Under the pieces are notes generated by a model that was not told the DNA's origin, did not search any database, and was given only the letters and a program-made list of their open reading frames with translations. DNA of 64,000 bases from Viscum album. Taxonomy: Eukaryota > Streptophyta > Magnoliopsida > Santalales > Viscaceae. Numbering within the stretch: the stretch's first letter is position 1; each line of letters opens with the position of its first letter. Positions 38,884 through 50,589 of this stretch are shown here, in pieces. A program made the translations under genes and the position numbers. The stretch is taken from assembly GCA_963277665.1 (NCBI GenBank), contig OY728165.1, positions 1,153,664,050 through 1,153,728,049 on the forward strand. The letters run 5' to 3'.

Positions 38884-39988
38884 AAGAATGTTCAGGACTC
38901 AAGAAAACTCGGTCCTAAAACATTATTTAAGAAAATAAAAGTACAACAGATCAAACCAAACGCTCATAAAAAATACACTGCCAAACTAGCACACATGCAC
39001 ATAGTGCAACTCCATCACAACAAATGTCTGAAGACTCACACAAAACCAGACCCAAAGACCCTCAAACAATTTCCATAACCAGTGTCCATCCTAAAATCAA
39101 ATCTGTCAAGATAAAACAGCTCGGAACTCTTATAGGCAACGAAAATAAACACGCCTCTTGTGAAAACACCAGTCCTCACACATAAATCCAAAGCCCTCAT
39201 AACAGGGGCTGAAAAATTATTACTACCACATAGCCATGTGCTGCTATCTAGGAACATCAAAAATCCACAAACAACCTATTTAATTGGATTTCTCATATAC
39301 AGAGTGAATCAAGGTTCGCATGATCCAATGTCGCTAACTCACTCCATGTCGCAGCCTCACATCAAATCATGGCCATCACAAAAGCTCGATAGAGCATGGT
39401 CATCCCGCCATCTAAACATGCAATGCCATCCCGACTACAACATCCACTCCTTGCACCACCGTAGCAATCCAACACCATCACTGGCCATTCACCCACTTGA
39501 ACTTCCATGATGACATGACCGTATCAACATCCATCTCCCCTTATAGGGATTCTGCCACTCAGGGCATGACCAAATCCTCTTGCTCGCCATTGGTAGCCAG
39601 ACCTCCAAACCCCCACTCTGCCTGGCCTTGTGGTTCCACCAAGGCTCCGTCGGGCCTCACCTCTCTATCACTGCAACTTACCACTTCGTCGGTCATCCCA
39701 CACCATCACATCTCTTCCAATCCTTACCTATTCGTCATGAATTTATGAGACATCATCTTTCCATTGCCTATCCTTGCATGTCCATTGGTCAACTGATCCT
39801 CAAATCCTCGCGTCACTGCAGATCTCAAAGGATCTTCCCTGATTTACCTCAACCTAAAGTAGTGCACACCCACTCCACCCCCTATTGATCGTCGATTCCT
39901 CTAGAACCTTCTTCCAACAAGGGATTCCACCGTCTTCCACAACAAAAAACTAAAAAAACACAATTTCCTACGAGAGTAAAACATTTTA
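38884..39988. mobile_element. GC-richer insertion of unknown class inside CACTA copy 2
   Basis: About 1.1 kb of C-rich plus-strand (G-rich minus-strand) DNA that contrasts sharply with the AT-rich surroundings and keeps CG dinucleotides (CATCCCGCC, CGTCGGTCATCCC, CTCGCGTCACTG). The paralogous CACTA at 59.2-59.45 kb aligns on both sides and lacks it, so it is an insertion. Minus-strand sequence reads toward a T-rich, AAATAATG-containing end at about 38,900, which would suit a 3' UTR. Two unrelated open frames (39,160-39,510 plus; 39,036-39,260 minus) have no domain I recognise. TTATA occurs at both edges and could be a target duplication. Options are a non-autonomous retroelement, LINE fragment or transduplicated host sequence. 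Confidence 0.55.
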
Positions 39989-39989
39989 T

Positions 39990-41000
39990 AATGGCTAACA
40001 ATATCATCAATTATTGGTTCCTGAATCTCCCAATTATATTATGGTAATTCAAAAAAACTAAACTCCTTTTAAAATTAGTTTTCATATATTTTTTTTAATA
40101 AGGATTTATTAAAACTGGTACCACATATTTGTTTTCTCAAACAGGTGGTCTACTATTTGTGGAGATGGTGTTATACCTTCTTTTTGAAATACCATTGAAT
40201 GTTTTCATCCATGATTTTTATTTATCAAATTGAGGTATAAATTTTTAATGTACTTGAATCATTGTATTCGGGGAATATTTCAACCTAATTGATTATATAT
40301 CTTGTTCAAAAATCGGACATCTAGCTTTCGTTTAATGCAATATCCTAAAATATCAATAAGTAATAATGTCATTTATAATCAAATAATTTTTTTTCTCAAT
40401 AGGAAATACTAATTTCTATAAACATAAAACAATTGTACAAATAAATCTTAAATAAATTTCATATCTTCAATCAATATAGACAAATAACCATCAATATCAA
40501 TTGATAGTTGTTTTGGTCAAAATATAAGCAAAGACAACATAATGTATTTTCACTTCACTCATAACAATGGTCACAAATTGTAATCTACCACCCAAATTTT
40601 TCTTGTACTATGAGTTCTACTTTGTTCCAAAAATTTATTCAATTTATCTATTAAACTCAAAATATGATTTTTTTTCTTTGCTTCTTTCCAATTTAAAATA
40701 CTCCTGATCAATTTTCTTCCACTAATAACATTGTATAGGGTGATGAAGTTTCCTCTATTTATTTATTGTATCTGAATTCCATGTTAGTTTACATACAATA
40801 TCTTAACATCTATATAGTTGACTAAACCTTTGAATGATTGGAATGCACCATAAAATATAATGTACATGATTCGTTAATAATGAATAGAGATACACGACAC
40901 CTTGGAAATTGTTGAAACTGATTCATGGTCCATGGGAAATAATATATATTCATTTCAATAGACATGTATTCTTTCAGAGATAAAACCCATTAACCCTTCT
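39990..41000 (-). pseudogene. CACTA tnp2-like transposase core, copy 2
   Basis: Follows the tnp2 region at 59.45-60.3 kb by nucleotide alignment, including the AACCTAATTGATT block and the segment around 40,500-40,560 that corresponds to the ND-I-D-V-Y-L-xPLI part of the protein. Frames are badly broken. The N-terminal MYDGC part present at 60.58 kb has no clear match here, so the copy seems truncated near 41.0 kb. Confidence 0.6.
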
Positions 41001-41409
41001 ATTTTTTTAGTGAAGTATATTCAACAAGGAAGCTAATTATCTTCGAGAACCCTATCACTCAAGAGAGAAATTTTTTCTGTGAAGCCGGTGTCGCTCCATC
41101 CATTAATTTTTTTAAAAAAATATATATTTCATATGGATAAATATGTCAAAAATAAATTTGTGTACTCGTATATATTAAATGCATGGGGTAAAATTGCAAT
41201 TAATTACATACATACCAGACACATATAGTCTAGAAAGGTATGTAATCCCCCCAAATATTAACAAGAACATCAGGAACCTTATTTATATATTACATTTATA
41301 TATGTCCATAGAAACCTTTTTAGTACATGACCCATAGGCCAAGAAATATATGGATTGAATGACCATTTGTTTGATGGCACAATATCCCATCTTTCATGAG
41401 CATGTGTGT

Positions 41410-41692
41410 GGATCTACCCCCACTTCCGGGCATCATGCTTATATATTCACCTGCATGCATCATGACTACGTCATTTCCCCCTTTATGGAATGAAATAATA
41501 GTGTCCCGAAGGCCATATTGTATAGTACAGAAAAAAAATTAGGATCAATAATACTGCTGCTAGTATACCCCAATATAGTACCCACACTACTAAAGTACAG
41601 TTACAGTGCATGCAATGATTTTCTCCCTCCCAAATTTGAACTCATGTCTATTGCATAATTACGAAAAACCTTTACCAATTGAGAAAGGCCCC
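41410..41692 (-). mobile_element. tRNA-derived SINE (head well defined, tail soft)
   Basis: The minus strand begins GGGGCCTTTCTCAATTGGT at 41,692, which fits a Pol III A box (TTTCTCAATTGG against TRGCNNARNNGG). About 35 bases on it reads GAGTTCAAATTTGG (41,631-41,643), a B box like GGTTCRANTCC. Length and spacing equal a tRNA body. The block downstream to about 41,410 (CCTTCGGGACACTATT, AAAGGGGGAAATGACG) is distinctly less AT-rich than the flanks and is taken as the SINE body. No poly(A) or target duplication was confirmed. Confidence 0.5.
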
Positions 41693-41699
41693 AACTAGT

Positions 41700-44090
41700 A
41701 AAAATGTTATATCATTAGAAAAAATATTATACAATATAATCATTTCATATATATTTAACATCTAAAATATCTTTGGAAAGTCAAAAATTTCATCATCAAC
41801 TGTCATTTTCATTTATAAAATACAACATCCTTCACCATTTACACCTGTAATAGTATCCTTGGTATAATATTCATAATAATTAACACTTGTAATCATACCA
41901 GGTTATCCATGAAACACAATGTTATCCCAATCACTATAAATAATCTATTATTCTCCAGGTTTAGTCAATCATATATATATTTGATCAATGCCTTCATAGA
42001 TCAAGTGATAATCTCACTCTTCTAGACTAATTACTCTTGAATAACTATATAAACATGAAAATATTAGTTTAGATGGGTCGTATATAAGATCTTGTGTAAA
42101 ATTGATGAACTATATAACATCATCCTCATATTATTTTTTTGTATGACTGACATATATATATTTTTTATTTCTATCCTATTTATTTTTTTCATTTACATTT
42201 TAATTTAACAAAAAAACACAAAAGGAATTAACTTAGAGTCCTAAAAATTTATTCTTTATATATTCATGGATATAATAATCATATTTAAAATAAATTTTCA
42301 AAGCATTAACAATATGTAACAATTTATAAAAACCATGAATTAAATGAATTTTATGTATTATAAGAATTCTATTTTTACTACTGAATGTCAAATAAAAAAT
42401 CATCAATTTTTAAATTGATTCATTATTTGTGATAATACATTGAAATGTTAAAATTAAGATCACCATTTAAAATATTATAACAATGTCAAAGGTCGTAATG
42501 TTCTTTCGAAGTCAGTGGAGTTCACCTTGAATAAAAAATACTATTAAATTTTTTGACGACATCATGTCTACATTTCTTGTGAAGTATTTTGAGTTATTAT
42601 ACATAGAACATTGTTAACTGGGAATGATATTTTTTATAAAAAAATATTAAATAAATTTATGAAGCTCGATCATAGATTATCATTGGTTGAACCATTTTGA
42701 ACAATGTTTTTTTACTTTAATACATCATCATATAATAGTATTTCTAAATAATTGGGCTATAATACAATAATACATAACCATAAATAGTTGGTAAAAATTT
42801 CACACAGGTATTCACACTGTCCATTTATTAAAAAATATTTAATAAAATTTTCATGATTTTTTAAATAGTTATTAGATATTTTGTAACATTTCAAAGATTC
42901 AATATTTTAATTTTTTTATAAATAAATATTTATATATATTAAAATCATCTATGAAGGTTATAATGTACTATAAATCACCTCATACTTTAGTACTTGTGGA
43001 TCTACACACATATGGATATTTATGGGACAATAACTCAATATATCAATTTTTCATTTATTTTGGCGATATTAGTTTTTTTCCCATAAAAAATATTCAATCA
43101 TATAATATGATGTATAAAAAAATTATTATGAAAAATGTATATTTATGGAAAACATGGATTTGTACTTCATTTTTACATTCATGGAGGTCATGGTAAAATT
43201 AATATTTACTTGTTGAAATTGATTTTCTATTTTCCCACATTATTGACATATTTAAAAGCCTATGATATAAAAACATTAAAATCATATAGACCACTATGAA
43301 ATGGTTTATTTATGTAGGTTGACATTTTTATTAATAAAAAAAATTTCTTATTAAAAAAAACAAACACAGATCAAATTCCTAATGGTAGGGATATAGATTC
43401 AATTTTATAATCCTGGAATCCATCAACTAGGACATGTTTGATTGTAGTTTCCTAAAATTAATAAAAACTCTTACTATATTTCCAACATAAAGATGATCTT
43501 TTACATTAACCAATTCTATTTTTCTACACAAATATTGTTCGCAAAAAATATACGATACACATATCACATAGAACACACATTAAATAAAGTCAACACGATT
43601 AATATCCCTAACATATAAACCTTCAAACCTATTTTTTTTCTCATTAATTCATTCGATCATTTTGAATGCCTTTATGTTTAAATATTTATTTTGAATTTAT
43701 AAAACATGTTGTCCAATATAGGGAATCTTATGTCTAAGGGAAATCCCATTAATAATAGGAAGATTATAACGATAGTTTTTTAAAATTAATATAAATTAAT
43801 AAATTCATAGATTATTATGAAAATATGTCAATGTAATGAAAACCTGAAAAATGTTAAAATAGGTAGAACCAAAAATCGTGATATTACATAGAAAAAACTC
43901 AATAAAAATAATAAATAAAATATCAAGAGTGTCCATGAATTTATCATAAGAGGAAAACCATTGAATAGTGATAAAATAGTTTAAATAATTCCAAAAAATT
44001 ACATAGAGAAAAGGAACCATACGAGATGAAAGAAAATCATGAAGAACGAAGAAAGATCATTTAAAAATGAGTAACAAAACATCAATTTAA
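41700..44090. other. Unassigned AT-rich interval
   Basis: No domain, tandem repeat or terminus was recognised. The frame at 42,951-43,196 (81 codons) has no known motif and the composition of its flanks. Confidence 0.35.
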
Positions 44091-44159
44091 TGAATGATTC
44101 TGTCTTATGATTTTATAGAGGTCACAATAGAATTCATCTTCCTTGAGAGCTTTAATGAT

Positions 44160-44300
44160 GCCTGTATGGGAGATATAGGTAGTGGTCCTTTTAAAATATG
44201 CGAGTGGTTTTATCCGTGCTTTTTTCCAGCACTGATACATGATTTTTTTATCAGCGCTTCTTTTAACATTGCTAAATATTTAAATACCTCAAAGGATCAA
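44160..44300. repeat. CACTA-like subterminal repeat region with hairpin
   Basis: Contains AGCACTGATA (44,228-44,237) and TATCAGCGCT (44,249-44,258), which pair as a 10-bp inverted repeat with one mismatch. Nearby are CCGTGCTTTTTT and AACATTGCTAAA. Short GCACTGATAAA/AGCGCT motifs in both orientations are typical of CACTA subterminal regions, where TNPA-type proteins bind. Similar motifs occur at 46,300-46,420 and 50,005-50,150. No CACTA end itself was found here. Confidence 0.45.
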
Positions 44301-44519
44301 ATAATCAAAGATTATATGGCATTGAAATGTTAGAGGTCTTGATCCTAGGAATATGGGATCTAGAGGTTGCAGTCAGAGTTGATCTCCTATTTTTTCTTTC
44401 TTTGTGCTTTTCTTTGACATACCCTGATTTCCTATTGGTTTTCTTGTATTTCTTCTTTTTTCTAGTAATTTTTTTGTGTGTGGGTTGGCATGCCAACTAA
44501 AACTTGATTCTTTTTTTAT

Positions 44520-45285
44520 ATTTTTAAAAAATAAAAGAAATGAATAAATATTAAAATATAAAAAAATAAATACTAAAAAATGCATTTAAATTAGAAAAAT
44601 TTAAAATATATTACTAATTAGAAATTAATTGATAATAATTGTACATAGAATTAAATTAAATAAAAATAAATATGACTAGATATAAATTTTATAGTTTGAA
44701 CTCATATTACAAAAATTAAATTTTCATAAGTAAAAATGTATATATTAATATTAAAAATCAAAAAATTGATGAAATGATAGATGAATTAATAATAAAAGTG
44801 AATAAATTTGAAATATAGTCAAACTGAAAAAGTATAAAAAATGAATATATTAAAATATATGAATTCATATTATAAATTCATAATATTTAATAATTGTCAA
44901 TGAATAAAGTGAATAAATATAAAAAAATAATTAATAATTTTAATATTATTAATTAATGAAATGTTACATATGAATAAATATTATTATATAAATAAAAAAT
45001 AATTTTATTTAAAAACATGGGATTTATAATGAAGTATTAGTTATTAATAAATAAATAATAATTATATAAATATATAAATTTAATTGTATTTAAATAAAAT
45101 TAAATAAATATTTAATATATAGATTACTTACATATTACTTGTATTTAATATTAATTTTTAAAAATTTATATAAAACTATCAAAATTTAATGTAATAAAAA
45201 ATTATTAGATGAATAATTATTAAAAAATATTAATAATTAAAAACAATAAATTACATAAAATATTAAAAATGGTTAAATAATATCA
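44520..45285. repeat. AT-rich low-complexity DNA
   Basis: Almost only A and T (runs such as AATAAATATAAAAAAATAA). No coding or repeat unit structure was seen. It borders the CATA/CACA tract. Confidence 0.7.
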
Positions 45286-45289
45286 ATTT

Positions 45290-45935
45290 GATAAACATAC
45301 TCACATTACATGCATGCATATATATATGCACAGATGTACATGTCAACATACAAACATATACACATACACATGAACATACAGTTACACCTACACGTACACA
45401 AACTCAAATCATGCACATACACATACACATACATACACATGTATGCATGCATGCATTCACACAAACATACACATACAAACATGTATACGCATACATACAC
45501 ACACATACACATATATGCATACATACACATACAACATATACATAACCACACGTACACAAATACATACATACACACATATATACACATACACAAATATATA
45601 AAGATATATATACATACAATCATACAAAAATGTACATCTGCATACATACAAGTACACGTGAAAATACAAATACAAATGCAAATATATACATACACATATA
45701 GTCCCATACATACATATACATACACATAATCATTAACATACAAAAACATACATCCATATACATACATATAAACCCTCAAAGTCATACACATATATAACAC
45801 ATATACAAACATACAACACATACCAACACATACATACCAAAAATACACATACATACATGCACATACAAATGTACACATACATCCCCACGCATTTTCATGA
45901 ATACACATACATACAAATATATGTGTATATTTTAA
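45290..45935. repeat. Degenerate CATA/CACA microsatellite tract, ~640 bp
   Basis: The plus strand is built from ACATAC, ACACATAC and CATACA units with ATATATG interruptions. Because the repeat avoids stops it creates long open frames on both strands (up to 213 codons on the minus strand at 45,306-45,947). Their Tyr/Val/Cys/Met or Thr/His/Ile-only translations show they are not genes. Confidence 0.9.
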
Positions 45936-46259
45936 ATTATTTATCATAAATATAAAATTTTAAAATTAAATATTAACTATATTTAAAACAATATTATGCA
46001 TTTATATAGTAATTTATGACTAAAAAAATATTTAAATATTTTCATTATAAATATATTTTTTAATTAAAATATATAAATACGTTATTAATCATTTTTTTTA
46101 ATTAATATAAATTTGAGATGTATATATATATATTATTGATAATACTATTGATAATAGTTTTTTAACATTTATATATTATATTTACATATATATACTTATT
46201 GTTATATAAATCATATTTTAAAATATATAAATATATATATATAAATTAAATTATTTTCG

Positions 46260-46430
46260 ATACACTTTATTATTGATGAAAAGGAAGGATTTTACACTGC
46301 TTTGAAAAGGAATAATAAATGGGTATCTTAATCAGCACCTTTAGCGAGTGATGATAAAATTTCAGCCTATATCATAGCTTTTTATTTAGCGCTAATAATG
46401 GAAAAAACGCAATAAAATTGATTCTATAGT
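46260..46430. repeat. CACTA-like subterminal repeats, second patch
   Basis: CAGCACCTTTAGCGAG, ATGATAAAATTTCAGC, ATCATAGCTTTTTATTTAGCGC and AATAATGGAAAAAACGC share the AGC-GCT/TGATAAA vocabulary with 44.2 kb and 50.1 kb. It could be the other end of the element seen at 44.2 kb, with the microsatellite between, but no TIR is visible. Confidence 0.35.
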
Positions 46431-46811
46431 AGTTTTATTAATTATAATTAATTATTTATAACTTATAATTTAATTAGTTATTAATTATTATTTTATTTAT
46501 TACTTATTAGTGTTAATGTATTATGATTAATAATTAATGTATTATTTGAGGTCGGGGTTGTTTTTAGTTGTAATCAATTCAATTAATTTGTATCCAAATT
46601 AGATGAGAGTTTTGTTTCTCATTTTTTGATTTCTTTTTCAAATGAGTCCAAGTCAAAAAAAAAGTAGCTATGGCCAAAGGCAACAAGGATCGTTCAACAT
46701 TTTCTTGCAATTTAGGTTATCGGTGGCATGAGGTTCACCGCCTTTTCCCAAATAAAAAAATAAAAAACATATTTTAAATATATATGTTTTTATATTAAAA
46801 TATTGTTTTGT

Positions 46812-46832
46812 TTATATATATATATATATATA
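46812..46832. repeat. (TA)n microsatellite
   Basis: About ten uninterrupted TA units. Similar short runs occur at 12,092-12,110 and 30,068-30,086. Confidence 0.85.
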
Positions 46833-46994
46833 AATTTATCATGAGAATTTATTTAGTATTTTATATCCAGCGTTACTATGATCTATGTAGTTTGGAATTC
46901 TGAGAGAAATAATCACCAACGGACCCCTATCATAAGAGTGTTTGAACAAGAAATCATTCAAGATTTCTAATGTGGGATTTAGGATCACCCTTCC

Positions 46995-48370
46995 CCACAC
47001 AAGATGTATAATATATTATTATTAATCATTTTTAATAAATTACTAATAATTATTAATTACTACAGAATAATAATTCACTATTAATGTTTACTGATCAATA
47101 TTAATAATTAACTAATTTATATTATTAATATTTTAATTAATTTTATTAATACTATTATTAAATAATAAATTTTTAATGTTTAGTAGTTATTAATTACATA
47201 GTATTTAATCTTTTTTAGTTACTTATTAATAATAGTAATTAATAAATAATTATTTATTTATTTATTTTATATTAATATTTTTTAGTTATTATTAAACAAT
47301 TGTGAATAATTATTTAGAGATATTATTTATTTACTGAATATGAATAATAATTATTAAATTAATAAATTCTAAATTTTTAATTAATAATTTTTATATTAGA
47401 ATTAATTAATTAATTAATTTTATCTAAGGAATTTTAATGACTAATAAATATTAATTAATTTTTGAAAACATCGAATTGTAATTATCAATAAATATTTAAA
47501 TTTATAATTATATTATTAAAAAGAATAATATAATTATTATTTATTAATTAATTGTTAATTAAGTAATATTTAATTATTTATTAGATATATTACATAATAA
47601 TTAAATAATTAATTATTTTTAACCAATTACTAATAAATATTAAAAATTATTATTTTGTTACTATATATTAATAATATTGAATATATTAATAAATTACTAA
47701 TTTTTAGTTAATTTTTGTTATATTAGTAATAATTAATTAATTTTTTTACTAATACACACTAATTACTAGTAAATATTTATTGAATAATAATATTTAATAT
47801 TTAATAATGTTAATTTGTTTTAAATAATAATTGCTAATAAATATATTAAATTTTTATTTAGATACTAATATTTATAAATATTAGTATAATTACTGTTTAA
47901 TATTTAATTAGTAATTAAACAATATGTAATTATATAATAATAATATTATTTAAAATAAACTAAATAATAAAATATGAATTTATAATAAATTATCATTATT
48001 ATTATAAAAATACTGATAAATTTTTTGTAATATTATTTATTTACTAGATATTATTAATAATGATTAATTAATAATTATTTAATTAATAAAATTAATTAAC
48101 TATTTCTTGAAAATTAATAATTATTGCTTAAAAATATAAATTGGAAAATATTATTCAAAATTTAATCATATTAAAATATAATGAATACTAATCACTAATA
48201 AATATTTAATATCATTCATTAATTTCCAATTAAAAAATATTATTATTATACATTATATATTTATTATTTATTAATTAATTATTATTAATATTATTTTTTA
48301 TTAATTCTGAAATTTTTAATTTCTAATTAAGTAAAAGCTATTATTTATTAATAATTATTTAAAAATTTAT
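46995..48370. repeat. Extremely AT-rich tract built of TAATTA/ATTAAT words
   Basis: About 1.4 kb with only scattered G or C. Words such as TTAATTAATTAATTAAT and TAATAATTATTAA recur without a fixed period, and many are self-complementary. A complex 130-base island at 46,860-46,990 precedes it. No coding capacity. Confidence 0.75.
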
Positions 48371-48789
48371 TAATCATCTCAGATGAAGAGAATGGTGTAG
48401 GTTGAGAGCTTCTATCTATAAAAAATGGTGTTTAGGTCTTCGATTTGTTATTAATCTGACCTCGCTCGATTGTTTCGACCCTAAATAAGTCTTAGTTGTC
48501 CCTTAGAAGAAGTCATATGGTGGATCTGGTTCGAAGAAAAATCAAGCCCCTTTGCGGTATGTTTTAGGACAGTATTCTTGAAAGGAGGTGTTATAGGTTT
48601 ATGGTTTTGAAGGAAACATTACTGGACCCTAATGTGGTTAATATGCTTCCAGTAATTAGATTTTAAGTAATGATGCACTTGCAGTTTTTGAAGTGAACAC
48701 AAAATCGTTTCAAGAATGAATCGAATCATGCAAATATTAAATTATTTCCTGGATAATTCCACCTAATAATACATTGTGGAAGCATTATG

Positions 48790-49955
48790 ACAGTAGGAAA
48801 TTCCTCTAGGAGATCTCGTGTTTCAATAATCTGTAAATGGTGTGGCATGGTATGAATTTTTTCCACTATTCATTTCCATAAAATGATTTGAATTTACTGA
48901 CCTTGAGTTGCTTATTTTTCATCCTCGCGACTGGGATTTTGAGGATTTATAACTAGGATCCCTGGTTCGATCCGTTTCTGGCCATGAATTCTGTTTCTCA
49001 ATCCTAGATTGGTGTCAAAGGAATGAGGTGTAAATTTTGGCTTCCAAGAATCCTATGTGATGCTGTATTTTCCTGTTGTATCCCCATTAAGCATGATATA
49101 GAGATTGGATTGGAACATTATGGACACATTCCATGCATCCTGGTTGATTTTTAAATTCCTTTACCTATTATTGAGAATGTTTACATGATTTTTGATGATT
49201 TTAAGTTTTAAGATGAGATTGAGTTTGAACAAGTTCCTGATTTTTGTTTAAATTGTTCAACTATTAGGAATGTTAAACATAATTTTAATTAAGTCTTGTC
49301 ATCGTATAACTTAAAACGGTATGGAAATCATGTTGAAATTTTTAAATCAAATTACCATGTGGTTGTGCTCCAACTATGCCTATATTTGGGATGAATGGTA
49401 CCCATTATAGTGTGAAGAATGTTGTTCCATCTTCAACCATCATGGGGAATCTGTGGCACAACACTTGACCTGGTCCAAGAAGTGGTGGATTAGTTTTATT
49501 GATGATGTTGTGGAAGGTATGCAAATTTATGGTAATCATATTCGTGGTCATAATAGTAGTGGTGTTCTACCTAGTCCTCCATGTGATTACACACCCTACA
49601 CTCACAATATGAATGAATTTGATCCATTTTCTCTTGAGGATACCTCTAAATGGGCTCATGTTTATGTTGGATGTCACGATAATGGAACAGAATTAGATCA
49701 TGTGCTTTTACTAAAAGAGATATTTTTTCATAAAGGTGTACTGGATAGTGGATCCCTACCTTCTGAAGAGGCTTCTAATGGAATTATTGAGAAATGCGAC
49801 CCCTTTATCTCATAGAAGTGTGTGCAGGCTGCTCATACCGCCGGTGTTTTCAAGGCTGCCTCTTGGAATTTTTGTTCAATTGATCATGTGGCATCTTTTC
49901 ATTCTTCTTAAACTATCCCCGCAACATTCTGGTAATTCAATGACACATTGAATAT
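48790..49955 (+). pseudogene. LINE ORF1 remnant (DUF4283 and zinc-knuckle type), plus strand
   Basis: With a few frame changes the plus strand reads VWHGMNFFHYSF, then a middle part ending LPRILCDAVFSCC (cf. LP...W.......IG), IEIGLEHYGHIPCILVDF, and EIEFEQVPDFCLNCSTI followed by NVKHNFN at about 49,220-49,290. The last part is the knuckle C..C....H....C with the final Cys lost. These blocks are the plant LINE ORF1 signature. Beyond lies an open 120-codon piece (49,453-49,815: KKWWISFIDDVVEG and so on), probably the ORF1 C-terminal part. No endonuclease follows, because a CACTA end begins at 49,969. It is a different copy from the minus-strand LINE at 31-36 kb. Confidence 0.65.
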
Positions 49956-49968
49956 ATATGTGGTACCA

Positions 49969-50170
49969 CACTACTACACATTCCATTTAATGGTGCATGA
50001 GTAGGCCTCTAAGAGCACTAAAAAATTTACAGTGCTAATAGTTCACCTCGTTTATTAGTGGTAAAATTGCACTGATAAAGGGGGACCTTTTTCCAACCTA
50101 AAAAAAGAAATGATAAAGGTCAACCTTTATCAGAGCTAAGAATCACCTGATAAAGTCCTAGATGGCTGTA
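49969..50170. mobile_element. CACTA terminus with subterminal repeats and hairpin
   Basis: CACTACTACACATTCC at 49,969 is a good CACTA left terminus. It is followed by AGTGCTAATAG, GCACTGATAAAGG and a perfect inverted repeat: TGATAAAGGT (50,111-50,120) and ACCTTTATCA (50,123-50,132). A second TGATAAAG lies at 50,149. Such motifs are the TNPA-binding repeats of En/Spm-like elements. The terminus cuts off the LINE ORF1 to the left. The transposase at 56.6-60.9 kb (minus) is in the right orientation to belong to it, with this as its 3' end, but a matching right end was not seen. Confidence 0.6.
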
Positions 50171-50589
50171 ATGTGTTGCTAATATAACAACACACCCACC
50201 AAAAACCTGTAAATTCCAACAATATTTTATAAAACATATAATATAAAACAATACTATATACATTTTAATGAAAACATGAATTCAAAAAATTCCACCCATG
50301 GTATATTAAAAACACCCTACTATTTTCATTTAAAATAATGTTATATATTATTAGATTTTCATTATCCAACAATCATTTTAAAACATTAATATTTTATATT
50401 TGGACACTTGTGATCCCATCTCAAAAATGTCTGCTCTTGGTATCAGTTGTTAAACAAATCATCTCAACTCGATATAATGATTTTGCATGTGTATGAAAAA
50501 AAATATTATGATAGAAATACTGGGATGAAATAAATTAAACATTAATATAGAATATTATATTCATAAAACTTCAATATTTAAAAAAAAGA

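Larger units (their letters stand above)
36955..41030 (-). mobile_element. CACTA (En/Spm) element copy 2, transposase region, interrupted
   Basis: Collinear with the transposase region at 57.5-60.3 kb on the same strand. Matching blocks include CTCTGGATTGGGAGCA (37,035; CTCTAGATTGGGAGCA at 57,634), GGTCTCCTAT (37,300 and 57,861), GGGTTATCCTC (37,370; GGGTCATCCTG at 57,921), TTCAACCTAATTGATT (40,280; the same at 59,695), and ACATAATGTATTTTCACTTCA (40,537; ACATGATGTATTTTCATTTCA at 59,954). Alignment is continuous apart from the insertion at 38,884-39,988. No TIR was found at either side, so both ends appear lost. Confidence 0.75.

Noticed and set aside
39160..39888. Three overlapping plus-strand open frames of 83-116 codons in the GC-richer patch
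   Set aside because: Low stop frequency follows from the higher GC. No domain is recognisable and the frames overlap one another.
44313..44355. NVRGLDPRN, which resembles the start of a LINE endonuclease (WNVRGL)
   Set aside because: The following 200 bases do not continue as an endonuclease in any frame, so nine residues are not enough.
45306..45947. Open frame of 213 codons on the minus strand and others on the plus strand
   Set aside because: They arise from the CATA/CACA simple repeat, which has few stops in any frame. The translations use only a handful of residues.
46671..46775. Short reading MAKGNKDRSTF.. that looks gene-like
   Set aside because: Only about 35 codons before running into AT-rich DNA. 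No family match and no second supporting segment.
48975..48990. GGTTCGATCCG, a perfect-looking Pol III B box
   Set aside because: It lies inside the LINE ORF1 remnant and has no A box at the right distance.
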